From the NCBI GenBank assembly GCA_951213105.1, contig OX578135.1, forward strand, positions 159,951,250 to 160,015,249: a stretch of DNA of 64,000 nucleotides, written 5' to 3'. The notes beneath the pieces were generated by a model, which saw only the letters and a program-made list of their open reading frames with translations, had not been told where the DNA came from and ran no database searches. The DNA comes from Amaurobius ferox (Eukaryota; Arthropoda; Arachnida; Araneae; Amaurobiidae). Shown here piece after piece: positions 1-11,067 of this stretch (position 1 is the stretch's first letter; every line of letters starts with the position of its first letter). The position numbers and the translations under genes are program-made.

Positions 1-119
1 TTAAATTTTACCCAGTACTTTTAGATTAAGCCCCTAAGTGTATGCGAAGATTTAAGTTTCTACCTTCAGCAGTTTGGGTTGTAAATCTTGTGTGTCTTAT
101 TTTGTGTAATTTTTTTTTA

Positions 120-1000
120 AATGTGATATGGACCACATATGATTTTCCCTACATAATGCGTCGATTTCATTTTTTCACAACAGGCTAGTGATGTATTAGA
201 TTCATGGCACACTGTTCTTAGCATTAAATTGTTCATTAACATTTTGCGCTTTGCTGGATGACAGTATATAAAATTATTTCGAAGTATCAAATAACTTATT
301 TTTAGCGTAAATCGTATTTGACAGTTAGAAATATTGCTGGAATACTCTAATCAATAGAGTCCATATATTAAACGATTTTAATCATTAGAAAGCATTGAAT
401 TTCCATCCATTTTGGAATCAATTTAATTCATTAAGCTTTGTCAATTGGCTGACATTTTTGCTGACTTGGACACATTTTTAAAATGCCGCCAAGTTGGCGA
501 TATTTCGCAAATTTTATCACAATGAATCAGTTTAAGGATATTTGTTACTTATTTTTATTCTATGTAACTTTTCGATACATTCACTTGAAAACGTGCTATA
601 TCTCGAGAACGATTTATGCTAATGTTCTAAAGTTAGTGCCATTCGCTTTCTAATAATAAATTATGTAATAAATAATTATTTGTTCAATACTGTTAAAAGT
701 CCTGATTTTTTTTTCAAATATTCATTCGAAAATTGAAGGGGGAGGGGGGTAGTCTTTTGAACATTCGATCTCGTATAAAATCAATAAAGTCCCAGTGATC
801 ACTGATTGTAATAATCTTATGTTTTTATTTTCTTCGAATCACTCTATTCGTGAGATATCGCTTTTGCAAAACTCATTCACACACACACATACACACACGC
901 GCCGCGCGTTCACACATCACTTCAAAAACGTTTGGGTTCAGGGAATTTTCGATCTTGTCACAATTCCATTATACTATGTACGTAGGGAAAGTAAAAATAC
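120..1000 (-). mobile_element. HINE-B, old diverged copy
   Basis: The left end resembles the HINE-B 3' tip (GACCACATATGATTTTCC), and the right end near 990 keeps GTAGGGAAAGTAAAA. Between them, in HINE-B order, lie a degenerate CTCGAGAACG block near 603, a GAACATTCGATCTCGTATAAA block near 758, a short (CA)n run near 880, and the CACATCACTTCAAAAA block near 912. Divergence from the 40-60 kb copies is high and the subterminal repeats are eroded. The open frame at 795-1052 lies inside this repeat and has no protein signature. Confidence 0.6.
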
Positions 1001-1418
1001 CTGGATTATTTTTCAATCTAATATGATTCGCTCTCCCTCTCCCCCTTCCTAAAATCCATTAATGCTACCATATATTTCAAAACTGTAGAAAGCGTTATTC
1101 TCCCAAGCATAAGTTTTATATTTCTGTGAAACTAAAACTACTTTCCACGCTATGGTTCAATTTACATTAAAGAGAAATTCGTAATACGGAGTGCCTTGGA
1201 AAGTCCGAAATGGGCCGCAGGCGAGAGAGAGATAATTCAATTACAGGATGTCTCATCGGGGAAGAATATTATAACTTCAGAATAACTCCAAATCAAACTT
1301 TAAAACATTTTCCCCGAACACCAAGAATGAAACACGATGGGAAATGTCTCATCCACGCCGCCTTCCTCGTTGCGTAGCTCAACTTATGCTTTTGCATTAA
1401 ACTCCAAATATATTTAAA
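1001..1418. other. unassigned AT-rich spacer
   Basis: I see no gene or repeat-family match here. The stretch at 1180-1400 is slightly less AT-rich but has no open frame of note. Confidence 0.4.
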
Positions 1419-1556
1419 AAAATCTGATGTGAGCGGCACATGACTTTCCCTGCAGATTCAAATTCATCTTATAATTTTTTATTTCATTATGCATTAAATT
1501 GAGTTTAATTACAGAAAATGATGTAGATAATTTTCTGGTATTATATCCAATTCGTT
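1419..1556 (-). mobile_element. HINE-A 3'-end fragment
   Basis: AAATCTGATGTGAGCGGCAC and ACATGACTTTCCCTGCAG are the reverse complement of the HINE-A 3' tip (hairpin plus subterminal repeat). The following ATTAAATTGAGTTTAATTAC also occurs in the HINE-A copy around 56.28 kb. The fragment stops where the plus-strand copy begins at 1557, so that copy probably landed in it. Confidence 0.6.
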
Positions 1557-1686
1557 TTCTACTTTTCCTGCAATACATGGTAATGTATAGGGAAAGTATT
1601 GGAATCGTGCTGGAAATCGCAACAATAATTGAATCTACACGCTTTTGGGACTTCCAGAAAAACGAAGAAACTATTTTTAGCGTGGC

Positions 1687-1722
<36 letters not shown>

Positions 1723-2308
1723 TGTTTGAGCGTATATGTGTCTGTCTGTGTGTGTTTGATTGTCTCTGTGTGTGTGTGTGCTTGTGTGTGTGTCTGTCTG
1801 TCTGTCTGTGCAGATATTGTGTCCACTCTAACTGATAAACTAATTGACCGAATTTCATAAAATTTTGTAAGTAAACCCCTTGTTGGTAACCCTGGTACTG
1901 ATTAGATTTTGGTACTATTCGGGATTAAAAAAAATCAGCTTTTTTTGCAAAATGGCCTGCAAAAATCGCATGTATCTACTCCAGCTAAAGAACTAATAGA
2001 CCAAATAAAAAAAAATTTGGTAGATAAATCACTTGTAGGTTGACCTGGTGCTGAATAGATTTTGGTACGCTTCGGATAAAAGGAACCTGCCTTTTGAGAA
2101 ATGGCCCGCAAAAATCGTTAAATCTAGAAATAATGGACTACGCATACTCAAATATATCAATTAAATGCTTATTTTTTTTACATAATTTTGACGACGAAAA
2201 TAATAAGACCAACCCCATTACTCTAGAATTAGTCGTTCTTGAGATATTTTTCGCATTTTCGCATTGTTACCCATGGAAAGTCATGAGCTGCCCGCATCAG
2301 ATTTTTTT
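1557..2308 (+). mobile_element. HINE-A copy, internally deleted
   Basis: It begins with CCTGCAATACATGGTAATG followed by TATAGGGAAAGTATTGG, the HINE-A 5' hairpin. A (TG)n/(TCTG)n run occupies 1690-1812. The 3' end is GGAAAGTCATGAGCTGCC then CGCATCAG. The segment between the GACGACGAAAATAATAAGACC block and the 3' tip is shortened. This copy is more diverged than the 24-33 kb copies. Two opposing open frames over the microsatellite are artefacts of the simple repeat. Confidence 0.8.
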
Positions 2309-2348
2309 ATGCATCTTCGTTTCCTTCATCAAATTAACAATAATAATT

Positions 2349-2603
2349 AGTTAAGAACGAATATCGAGTCTAAAAATTGGACCACGCGTAGAAGATTTTA
2401 CAGCATTTGATACAAATTTGTAAAGAACTTCGCTGCCCCAACCGGTAATTGAACCCTGGATTTTCGAACTGACCAGCCGACTCTCTACTGTCGAGCTACT
2501 GGAACAGAATTGCAAACTTTTATCGTCGAAGTAGACTCTGCATTCTCCACTCACTAATGTCAGCTTGGTGGGTATTTGACAATCTTGAGTGGCCACCACC
2601 TGC
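2349..2603 (-). mobile_element. SINE-2 copy, tRNA-derived, decayed
   Basis: On the minus strand this matches the element at 3669-3893: a roughly 85-base leader (CTCAAGATTGTCAAATACCC), then a tRNA-like part with a degraded A box (GTAGCTCGACAGTAGAGAG) and B box (GGGTTCAATTACC). Pol III internal promoter boxes are characteristic of tRNA-derived SINEs. Its leader end abuts the 32-bp minisatellite at 2604. The 82-codon open frame on this strand carries no protein motif. Confidence 0.65.
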
Positions 2604-3097
2604 TATTTTTACCTCAGGTTAGCCTCTGTTATTACTATTTTTACCTCAGGTTAGCCTCTGTTATTACTATTTTTACCTCAGGTTAGCCACTGTTATTACT
2701 ATTTTTACCTCAGGTTAGCCTCTGTTATTACTATTTTTACCTCAGGTTAGCCTCTGTTATTACTATTTTTACCTCAGGTTAGCCTCTGTTATTACTATTT
2801 TTACCTCAGGTTAGCCTCTGTTATTACTATTTTTACCTCAGGTTAGCCTCTGTTATTACTATTTTTACCTCAGGTTAGCCTCTGTTATTACTATTTTTAC
2901 CTCAGGTTAGCCTCTGTTATTACTATTTTTACCTCAGGTTAGCCTCTGTTATTAATTTTTACCTCAGGTTAGCCTCTGTTATTACTATTTTTACCTCAGG
3001 TTAGCCTCTGTTATTACTATCTTTACCTCAGGTTAGCCTCTGTTATTACTATTTTTACCTCAGGTTAGCCTCTGTTATTACTATTTTTACCCAGGTT
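2604..3097. repeat. 32-bp minisatellite, about 15 units
   Basis: A tandem array with unit TTTTTACCTCAGGTTAGCCT plus CTGTTATTACTA. Copies are nearly identical. One unit near 2951 lacks two bases, one near 2685 has CCACTG for CCTCTG, and one near 3021 has CTTT for TTTT. The homogeneity indicates recent expansion. Confidence 0.95.
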
Positions 3098-3559
3098 AGT
3101 ATCCTCCGTGGACCTTATCCTCTCAATTTAAAGTCGGCGTTTAATCTTCCAGAGTCCACTGAATCCGTACTAGTCGTACTAGGTTCATTTTCATCAACTT
3201 TTTATTTGTATTTTTTCTAAATTTTCTTTCAAATTTTATCCTACATTTCTTAAATTTCTGTTTTTGTTTTCCATATGCCTAAATTCCTTTCGTTTCCCAT
3301 ATATTTTCTTTTTTTTTATTTATTTTCTAAATTTCACTTTTAAAATTTTATAATTTTCTTTAATTTTAATCTATTTTTCATTATGTTAATATACTTCACT
3401 CTAAATTTTATTTTTCAATGATCTTTTTATCTATATTCGCAATAACCCTTTTCCCATTTTTGAAAAATGGACGTACTTGTCAAGTTCAAATATAATGTAA
3501 AACTGTCTGTTTAGTCACAATATTTTTCATCAGCTGTTATTTTTTAGATCTAAATAAAT
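3098..3559. other. T-rich spacer without recognised feature
   Basis: After a short mixed-composition stretch (3098-3185) the plus strand is strongly T-rich to about 3450. I see no gene, repeat-family match or RNA element. Confidence 0.4.
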
Positions 3560-3668
3560 GTTCGTTTGGCGGGATGGTAGACCTTGGGTGCCTCCTCAGT
3601 GCAGGAGGTATCCTTTCCCGGCCGTGCAGCTAGGCACTATGTGAGTCGCACAGTCTGGGGTCTTCAGA
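3560..3668 (+). mobile_element. SINE-1-like 3' tail fragment (tentative)
   Basis: TTTCCCGGCCGTGCAGCTAG and GTCGCACAGTCTGGGGTCTT resemble the conserved tail of SINE-1 (CTTCCCGGCCGTCC, then GGACGGTCTGGGTCTC at 13.7 and 38.15 kb). The match is diverged. It lies directly against the 3' side of a minus-strand SINE-2 copy, so it could be part of that element instead. Confidence 0.4.
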
Positions 3669-3893
3669 TCTCCAACATCCTTACACTAACCTGCAGGGTT
3701 AATTCGTTCGGACGCCATTATAAAGAATGTTGCTGCCGCAACTGGGAATCGAACCCTAAATCTTCGAACTGGCCAGCCGACGCTCTACCATTGAGCTACT
3801 GCGACGGAATTGCAAGCTCTTATTGTCAAAGTAGACTCTGCATTCTCCACTCACTAATGTCAGCTTGGTGGGTATTTGACAATCTTGAGTTTA
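3669..3893 (-). mobile_element. SINE-2 copy with clear tRNA A and B boxes
   Basis: On the minus strand the element starts with a leader of about 85 bases, then a tRNA-like region: A box TAGCTCAATGGTAGAGCG, B box GGTTCGATTCCC about 30 bases further on, both close to Pol III consensus. Beyond lies a tRNA-unrelated body. The leader upstream of the tRNA part is unusual for a simple tRNA SINE. No functional tRNA is expected, because the acceptor stem does not close and the sequence continues as a repeat body. Confidence 0.75.
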
Positions 3894-3941
3894 AAGTTTT
3901 AAGTTTAACATCGTTTGCATAAAATCTAACAACTTTATTCA

Positions 3942-4941
3942 TTTTTACTCTCCCTGCAATACATGGTAATGTATAGGGAAAGTATTGGAATCATGTCGAA
4001 AATCGCAACACGAGTTTTCGACGGATCTACACGTTTCAAGACCTCTAAAATACGAAAAAACTATTTTTAGCGTGACGTCTGTGTGTGTGTCTGTCTGTGT
4101 GTCTGTCTGTCTGTGCAGATTTTGTATCCACTCTAACTAGAAAACTAATTTACCGAATTTCACAAAATTTGGTAGGTGAGTCACTTGTGGGCGAGTCTGG
4201 TGCTGATTAGTTTTTGGTACGATTCAGGATAAAAGAACCCGCCTTTTTTGCAAAATGGCCTGCAAAAGTTTGTATCCACTCCAGCTGAAAAACTAACGGA
4301 AAAATTGTCAAAAGCCCGGAAAAATTGTCAAAATCTAAAGTAAAAAGCTACGTATGCTCAAATATATCCATTAAATGCTTGTTTAATACGTAATTTTTAA
4401 CGAAGAAAACAATAAGACCAGCTCTATTAACTAGGACTAGCCGTTCTCGAGATATATTAGTTTTTTTCGTATTTTCTGCACGCCAACTTTGAAAATATGT
4501 CCAGTTATCAAATGAGAACGAAAATTGAATTAAAAGTGAATTAAATTTAATTAAAATAAAGAGAACGTGGATGTAAGTCTGCAGGGAAAGTCATGTGCTG
4601 CCCAAGGTAGGAAAAAAATAACCTACCTTTTTCTGCAAAGTGGCCCGCCAAAATCGAAAAAATCTAAAATAAAAAACTACGTATGCAGAAATATATCCAT
4701 TAAATGCTTGTTTTATATACTTTGTTTTTAACGAAGAAAAGAATAAGACCAACCCCATTACATTAGGGACTAGCCGTTCTTGAGATATTTTCGTTTTTCT
4801 CTACGCCACCTTTGAAAATGAGTCCAGTTACCAAATGAGAACGAAAACTGAATTAATAGTGAATTAAATTTAATTAAAATAAAGATAATGTGAACTATAA
4901 GTCTGCAGGGAAAGTCATGTGCTGCCCACATCAGATTTTTT
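3942..4941 (+). mobile_element. HINE-A copy with duplicated 3' third
   Basis: The 5' end at 3942 has CCTGCAATACATGGTAATG, and a (TG)n/(TCTG)n run lies at 4078-4118. A first 3' end (GCAGGGAAAGTCATGTGCTG) occurs at 4581-4600. It is followed at about 4610 by a second pass through the last 330 bases, ending with a complete 3' tip CCCACATCAGATTTTT at 4941. The 3' third is therefore duplicated head-to-tail. Confidence 0.85.
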
Positions 4942-6638
4942 ACTTTCTTCTTGTCAAAGGTAAAATCTTCAATTAATAGGATGAACTTAGTTGTATCGCT
5001 AAGGTGTGTGTGTGTGTGTGTGTGGGGGGGGGGGGGGTCATATAGCCCTCCAGGAACCGATCGAAATCCATTGAAATTTGGAGAGATGATATTTAGAGAA
5101 ATGGGAAACAAAATATTTGGTTACCAAAATTTCCTTCAATTTTTTTTTTCTTGCGACGCTACTGGATAGGCCTTTTTGGGTCACTTAAATTTTCTCTATT
5201 ATAATGACTCTATTCCAAAAACTGAGAACTCGGTCAGAAATCCAATTCCTTGTAGGACTTTCAAAAGGCTGAAGAAGGCTGACATTTTAGTCTCTTTTGT
5301 TACTTTTAGTTTTCGGACTATAAGTATTACAAACAAGAAAAATTAAAAATTTTCAATCTTCTTTAACTTGACAAAACTATTGCTCGAAGAGATTTGTAAA
5401 AACACATTTTTGATCTCGAAACTGGATTTAATACTGATCATTTTTTGTCCCTTACTATTTATATTTATCATTTATATTTTTGAAGATATTTCGAGTAAAA
5501 GTAAGCAAAGTGAAGTGAAAACTTACGTAGACGAAAACATTTTATTTTATTTGTTTTGTTTTTCGAAATAAGAAATAGTTCAAAATACAAAAATATAGAA
5601 ATTATTTGGAAGAAATTTATATAAGTGACCATAGACATTGTTTATATGGAAGTATACATTGTTTATATTTTTACCTATCAGGAAAAATCCAAAGTTACAT
5701 TTTAAATTATGCTCCGATTTCAGCCGAATATCTTGACCATAGACGTTTATTCACGTTACTGTCGTAGTTGATTCATCAAGTGAGTTGACTCCACCAAAAT
5801 GTGTCAACTTGACTCACGCAAGATGTACGAATGATGATGTAGATGAATTTTCTCAAAAATATAATTTAATTTCTTTATAACAGTTTTTTTAAACAAAAAA
5901 TTTCAAATTCGCCATTGTCTTTGGTCAGCAAAACGTTATCAACGTTAAGTATTTAGCGAAGAAGAACCTTAAGAAATCAACAATATATTGGTTCTTAAGC
6001 TGATGTTGCATGAAGATCAGTTGATTCGGATTTCAAATTGAACTAGGTACAAGCAAAGATGCAGTGTCGGAGCTTGGTTCGATTGCACCATACCCCGCTA
6101 CCTAAAACATTGCAACCCCCACCCCCCTTTAACCCTATTCTCTTAATTCTCATGTTATCACGCAACTTTATTGTTAAAAACTCCTGCCCTTATTTTTAGT
6201 GTAGAGGAATTTATTATTTATTTTACACATGATAATAGTTTTAACGTAAAATGTTAAATACGTAATTAATGTTTTAATATTTTTTCTAAAATGTCTACTT
6301 ATACGGCAGCAGTTTAAAAAGTATCAAAAAGGATAAGATTGGAATAAAATGTCTGCAATAAATAAAATAATAATGCGCAATAAAATATAATTGTGCGATA
6401 TATTTACATTTATAAAATAGTATAATATTGCATTTTACAAAAAATTGAAACAAGAAATGTTTTAATAAATATGCAAAACAATACATCATTTTTTTACAAA
6501 ACGATAAAACATCCTTCTTCGGGACTTAATGCAGCGGATGAATCTATTACAGATTCAATGATTGTTTAGGAACAAAGTAGTGTTACGTGTCCCATTCTCA
6601 ATGTGATAAAATAAAATCGTTTTATTTTACTCTTTACT
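4942..6638. other. AT-rich spacer; (GT)n(G)n run
   Basis: A (GT)n tract running into a poly-G tract lies at 5004-5037. The rest is AT-rich and matches no other part of the window by eye. Open frames at 5368-5571 and 6295-6489 are low-complexity and carry no recognisable domain. Confidence 0.4.
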
Positions 6639-7440
6639 CTTTACTCTTCCTGCAATACATGGTAATGTATAGGGAAAGTATCGAAATCATGCCGAAAATC
6701 GCAACTCGAGTTTTCGACGGATCTACACGTTTCGAGACTTCTAGAATACGAAAAAACTATTTTTAGCATAACGTTTGTCTGTGTGTCTGTGTGTCTGTGT
6801 GTGTATGTCTGTGTGTGTGTGTCTGTGTGTCTATCTGTATCTGCAATGTATGTATCCACTCTAATTAAAAAACTAATGGACCGAATATCATAAAATTTGG
6901 TAGGTAAGTCACTTGGGTATGACCCTGGTGCTGATTAGTTTTAGTACGATTTGGGATAAAAGAACCCGCCTGTTTTTGCGACATGGCCTGCAAAATTGCC
7001 TGTATCCACTCTAGCTGAAAAACTAATCGACCGAATTTCACAAAATTCGGTAAATAAGTCCCTTGTGGATTATCCTGCTGCTGATTAGATTTCGGTACTA
7101 TTCGGGAAAAAAATAATATGCCTTTTTTTTGCAAAATGGCCCGCAAAAAATCTTCAAAACCTAAAATAAAAAACTACGTATGCTCAAATATATCCATTGA
7201 ATGCTAGTTTTATAAGTAATTTTTAACGTAGAAGAGAATAAGACCAACCCCATTATACTAGGACTAGCCGTTCGCGAGATATTTTAGTTTTTTCCTTTTT
7301 TACTCTACGCCACCTTTGAAAATAAGTCCAGTTACCAAATGAGAACGAAAATTGAATTAAAAGTAAATTAAATTTAATTAATATAAAGAGAACGTGGATA
7401 TAAATCTGAAGGGACATGTGCTGCCCACATTAGATTTTTT
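6639..7440 (+). mobile_element. HINE-A copy
   Basis: 5' hairpin end CCTGCAATACATGGTAATG, microsatellite at 6778-6842, two copies of the ACCGAAT...AAATT(T/C)GGTA module (near 6881 and 7031), the CGAGATATTT block near 7275, and a 3' tip with CATGTGCTGCCCACATTAG. The 3' subterminal repeat is degraded (CTGAAGGGACATG). The 5' boundary carries three copies of the 7-mer TTACTCT. Confidence 0.85.
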
Positions 7441-7693
7441 CATTTCTTCTAAAAACTAGCGCTCCTACGAACGCTCTTAATATTGAGCCCCAAAATCCCT
7501 TCAACGGCTCCTCCAAGGCTGCGGGTTCATAATTCTGCCACTATGAAGATGCTAGATATTGAAAGAAATTGTGTGCTTTAGTAATGAGTCGCAATTAGGT
7601 TGCAGTTTCAAATAAGTTCCGTTTCTGATTTAACTATCAGTTTCGGCTTGTGTGTGTGTATTTTATTTAATAATTGCATAAGTACATATTTCA

Positions 7694-8837
7694 GCAAGAA
7701 AGATTAATCATGCATAAAGCATTGATTATGAAACACTTTCCAACTGCAATGCAATTTTATTTGAACATCTCTAAAACGCGATACATTCAGCGGTGATATC
7801 TTTAAAAGTATCACAATACTACAATAATTTATTATATTTGAAAACTTCATAAAAAACTAATGAACTTTATTCAAATAACATCATCGAAATATAAATCGCC
7901 TGGCTCTCTATATAAAAAAAGTGAATATTTCATTCATATGATTTTTTCCACTCTTTTGATTCAGCAGCGATATTTTTAAAATTATCACTATACTACAATA
8001 ATTTATTTTACTTAAAAACTTGAAACCATGGAGGTAAAAGCACTTTATAACCCCATGCTTAAATCTTCATTTAAAAAGGCTTCTCTATGCAAAATCAATA
8101 AATGTTTCATTCATATCAGATATATTGTAGATTCCAGAACTAAATAATTTTGCGTTAAAGAAATTCAGCAATTCTTATAAAACTCATCTTACAGCTTCAT
8201 GTGTTTACTTATATTCTGCATACGTTAAAATTAAGCTTCGTTGTAGAAATAATCAAACTTTGATGATCATTTAAACTCAAATATTGTAATTGCTTTGGCG
8301 CAGATATAGATGCACAGAAAAGAAATAAAACGGTTTTAGAACGGGTGCAACACTAAATATAAATTAAAAAGAACTTTAAAAATCACGATTTTGACACAAG
8401 ATGGATGTCATATTTTATTTTGAAGTGGGTCACATGATCTCTTTATATAATATAGGTGCAATTAATATTTTAATTTTTATTTAAAAAGCTATCGAACATA
8501 TTCTGATGAAATTTTTTTTATATATTTTACGAGATAATTTGATTATTTCCTAAAATTTTAGAAGCAATTTGTGAATTTTAAATTTGCTAAAAAAATGTTT
8601 GAAAAATTAGGTCTCATAGGGTTCAATGTATTTCATTTTTTCAACCTGGGTTCAATCCAAATCTGATTGGGTAATATTAATCATTTACATTTCCATATGT
8701 CCCACAGATAGTCTCAACAACATACTAAAATTTCATTTTGATAAAGTCATTTTTACAGCAGTTATCGTGCGAACGGACAGACAGACAAAATGAACGAAGT
8801 CATAAACACTTCTCAACTATGTTGTAAAGTGTTAAAA
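7694..8837 (-). mobile_element. HINE-C copy, diverged
   Basis: The left end carries the HINE-C 3' hairpin (AATCATGCATAAAGCATTGA) and the subterminal motif AAACACTTTCCAACTG. The right end carries the 5' hairpin, CATAAACACTTCTCAACTAT then GTTGTAAAGTGTTAAAA, preceded by a short (CAGA)n run. Interior blocks match copies at 18.2, 29.1, 45.6, 51.2 and 55.0 kb in the same order. Confidence 0.85.
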
Positions 8838-9260
8838 AGAAACCCAAATGATGCGTTTTATGTTGAAGAAACCCATTTTTAATGCATCCTAAATCTTAAT
8901 TGCTGAATTATGAGTGTCATTCTTTGTTTAGCAAAAATTTATTTTCTTTATGTTTTAGCATCAGTTAAGTGTAAATACCGATGTGAATTATCCTCTGTGA
9001 TCAAGGGTGCATTTGTAGCATACAAGGATGTGTGCGAATTTGTGTACAACTAACTTGTTGTTAAAAGAAACAATAACCGTGAACAGAAAGGATATACTGC
9101 TGATACAATACTTCTCTAACAATCTTACAATTTCACAAAACAACTGATAGGTACAATGAGCAGCAACTAAATGCGTAACCTAAGAAGAAATACTATATTC
9201 TCGAGATACTAATGTGTTCACAAGTCACTTTATCTCGTATTTACTCCAATCTCTAATGAA
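8838..9260. other. unassigned spacer
   Basis: No gene, RNA or repeat recognised. Confidence 0.35.
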
Positions 9261-9530
9261 AAATGGTCAGCTTATATACCTTCTGTGAAAAGTTCTGGAA
9301 GAAATCCCACTCAACTCGGGGAATTCTTAATCAATCTACAAGATTCGGGAAATTTCCACATCTCGCCTAAAGTCGCCAAGTTGACGATATTTCCAAATTT
9401 GTTGCCAAGGTCGAGCGACTCGAACCTTCACATAATAACAGTGGTTGCCTGTGAATGTCGTTTTTTCTGGAGGACAGACAGTGTACCGTGAAGCTATTTT
9501 AGGTATTTGTAATAACATTGTTGGATCTAA
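9261..9530. repeat. interspersed repeat H, fragment
   Basis: TACCTTCTGTGAAAAGTTCT, the following ATTCTTAATCAATCTACAAG and AAAGTCGCCAAGTTGACGAT recur in diverged form at about 23.79-23.93 and 41.47-41.66 kb in the same order. No coding potential is evident and its class is unknown. Confidence 0.5.
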
Positions 9531-10311
9531 AAAGTAATATAAATGTTCTATTGGACATTATCGGATATAACATTGTTGGACCTAAAAATTAATATAAATA
9601 TTCTATTTATATCAAAATGAATGGAAACACGCCAATTTAGCAAAAACTTTAAAAGGTTGGTTGTCTTTATTATATCGTTCTAAAGTTCTATTTATAGTTC
9701 ACATGCAGTTTCAAAAATTCAAACGATTTCAAATGTTTTAAATAAGAGTCGTGTTTTATTTTTTGTGTTTTCTTTACTGACTGCAGACTTTCAAGCGTAA
9801 ACATCAGTATTAAATTTTACATTTCACTGCATTTATAAGTGGTCCGTCCCTCTGTGGAGATACAAGAACCATTAGTGACTACGTAAAAAATTGTACGACT
9901 ATATCTTTCTAATGATTGATAGCAGATCCATATTTCCAATTTAGAAGTTATTTCAAATAAAGTCGACTTTAAGACTACGACAGTCTGATCGCTTGACGCG
10001 TTTTATAGTGAAAAGAAAAAAAAAATACAAAGTTTAACTTTTTAAACGGACCCTTCCTTTACAGAGGAAGTTCTAAGTAGAAAATTAGTTCTTGTCCATT
10101 TAATCTTTTGAGAAAAAAGAACCTGTTCTTTGACATACAAAATTGGCCGTGAAAATATTGCTGAATTTAAAGAACTCAAATTTATTTCACACGATCAATA
10201 AAAACGACGAAAACATAGATTTCAGGGGCTATAATAAAATTGAATTACGTTAGATAGAAGCATTCGCTCTTTGTATAACTATGTACACCTATCTTTAGTA
10301 AAAGTCTTACA
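9531..10311. other. unassigned AT-rich spacer
   Basis: A short internal duplication (AACATTGTTGGA...AAAATTAATATAAAT) occurs at 9514-9605. Nothing else is recognised. Confidence 0.35.
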
Positions 10312-10324
10312 CAGTCCCCAATTA

Positions 10325-10387
10325 ATTGCCGGCCGCCCACCTTGCTGCTGTATGTCCTAGGATGAGCCGGACGGTCTGGGCTTTCGA
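10325..10387 (+). mobile_element. SINE-1-like 3' tail, truncated insertion
   Basis: 63 bases ending in GAGCCGGACGGTCTGGG, similar to the SINE-1 tail. It is flanked on both sides by the 13-mer CAGTCCCCAATTA (10312-10324 and 10388-10400), consistent with a 5'-truncated SINE insertion and its target duplication. Confidence 0.7.
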
Positions 10388-10400
10388 CAGTCCCCAATTA

Positions 10401-10689
10401 CCCAGGACGCGGTAGTCCAGTGGTTAGCGCGCAGGAATTGCACTCGGTAGGCCCGGGTTCGATTTCCTCTGCTGCCAAAACTGCCGCCGTGTTCACGTGG
10501 AGTACGATCACGTTAAACATGTGGGTCCGTAAGTCCTTCCGAGAGGTTGGCGGTAGAGGAAGGAGGATGCGGTCCCTGTGGATGCCTTCCCCATTGGGTT
10601 CCGGTCTAAATTGGGTGGCTCTTCCCGGCCATTCAAACAGTTACCTTACACCTTTCTGGTAGGTCGGACGGTCTGGATCTCAACAACAA
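10401..10689 (+). mobile_element. SINE-1 copy with tRNA-derived head
   Basis: The head contains a tRNA-like A box (TAGTCCAGTGGTTAGCGCG) and B box (GGGTTCGATTTCC), known Pol III promoter elements. The body (CGCCGTGTTCACGTGGAGTA and onward) matches 13560-13775 closely and 38055-38206 in its 3' half. The 3' end is GGACGGTCTGG followed by a short (CAA)n tail. The flanks are CAGTCCCCAATTA at 10388-10400 and 10690-10702, a 13-bp target duplication. It depends on a LINE reverse transcriptase that is not encoded here. Confidence 0.9.
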
Positions 10690-10723
10690 CAGTCCCCAAT
10701 TATCCGTCGATAACTTTACGACA

Positions 10724-10848
10724 GAAATGAATCATATATCGGATAATGAAGCATATGTCGATAATTAAATGAATCATATCTCGATAATTTAATGAATCAT
10801 ATGTCGATAATTAAATGAATCATGTGTCGATAATTTAATGAATCATAT
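10724..10848. repeat. 23-bp tandem repeat, about 5 units
   Basis: Unit approximately ATGAATCATATGTCGATAAT plus TTA, with alternating AATTTAAT/AATTAAAT variants. It lies just downstream of the SINE pair. The unit core ATGTCGATAAT is partly palindromic. Confidence 0.85.
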
Positions 10849-11067
10849 GCCGGAAAATTTTGAGAGTATGATAATAGGACATTTTTAGTTTAATTAATGA
10901 AAAATATTTTTATACGTGAACATTTTTTTCTAGGGACACCCGTATGAAATGTTGCAAGTTGTACATTTTTAATAAAAAGTGTCACATGATCGAAATTTAC
11001 GTAGAATGATAGTCTACCTTAATTAAAGTATTTCTTCAATTGGAACTATGGGTTGAAGACCCATTGC

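Noticed and set aside
1629..1835. Open frames rich in VCVC or THTH over (GT)n/(CA)n tracts (also 35342-35732, 41041-41467, 54174-54554, 58160-58504)
   Set aside because: They are translations of microsatellites inside HINE elements, open on both strands, and not conserved as proteins between copies.
2604..3097. CRISPR-like array
   Set aside because: The 32-bp units are contiguous with no unique spacers, and the context is eukaryotic; it is a minisatellite.
10401..10475. A tRNA gene
   Set aside because: A and B boxes are good, but the acceptor stem does not close and the sequence continues into the SINE-1 body with a target duplication.
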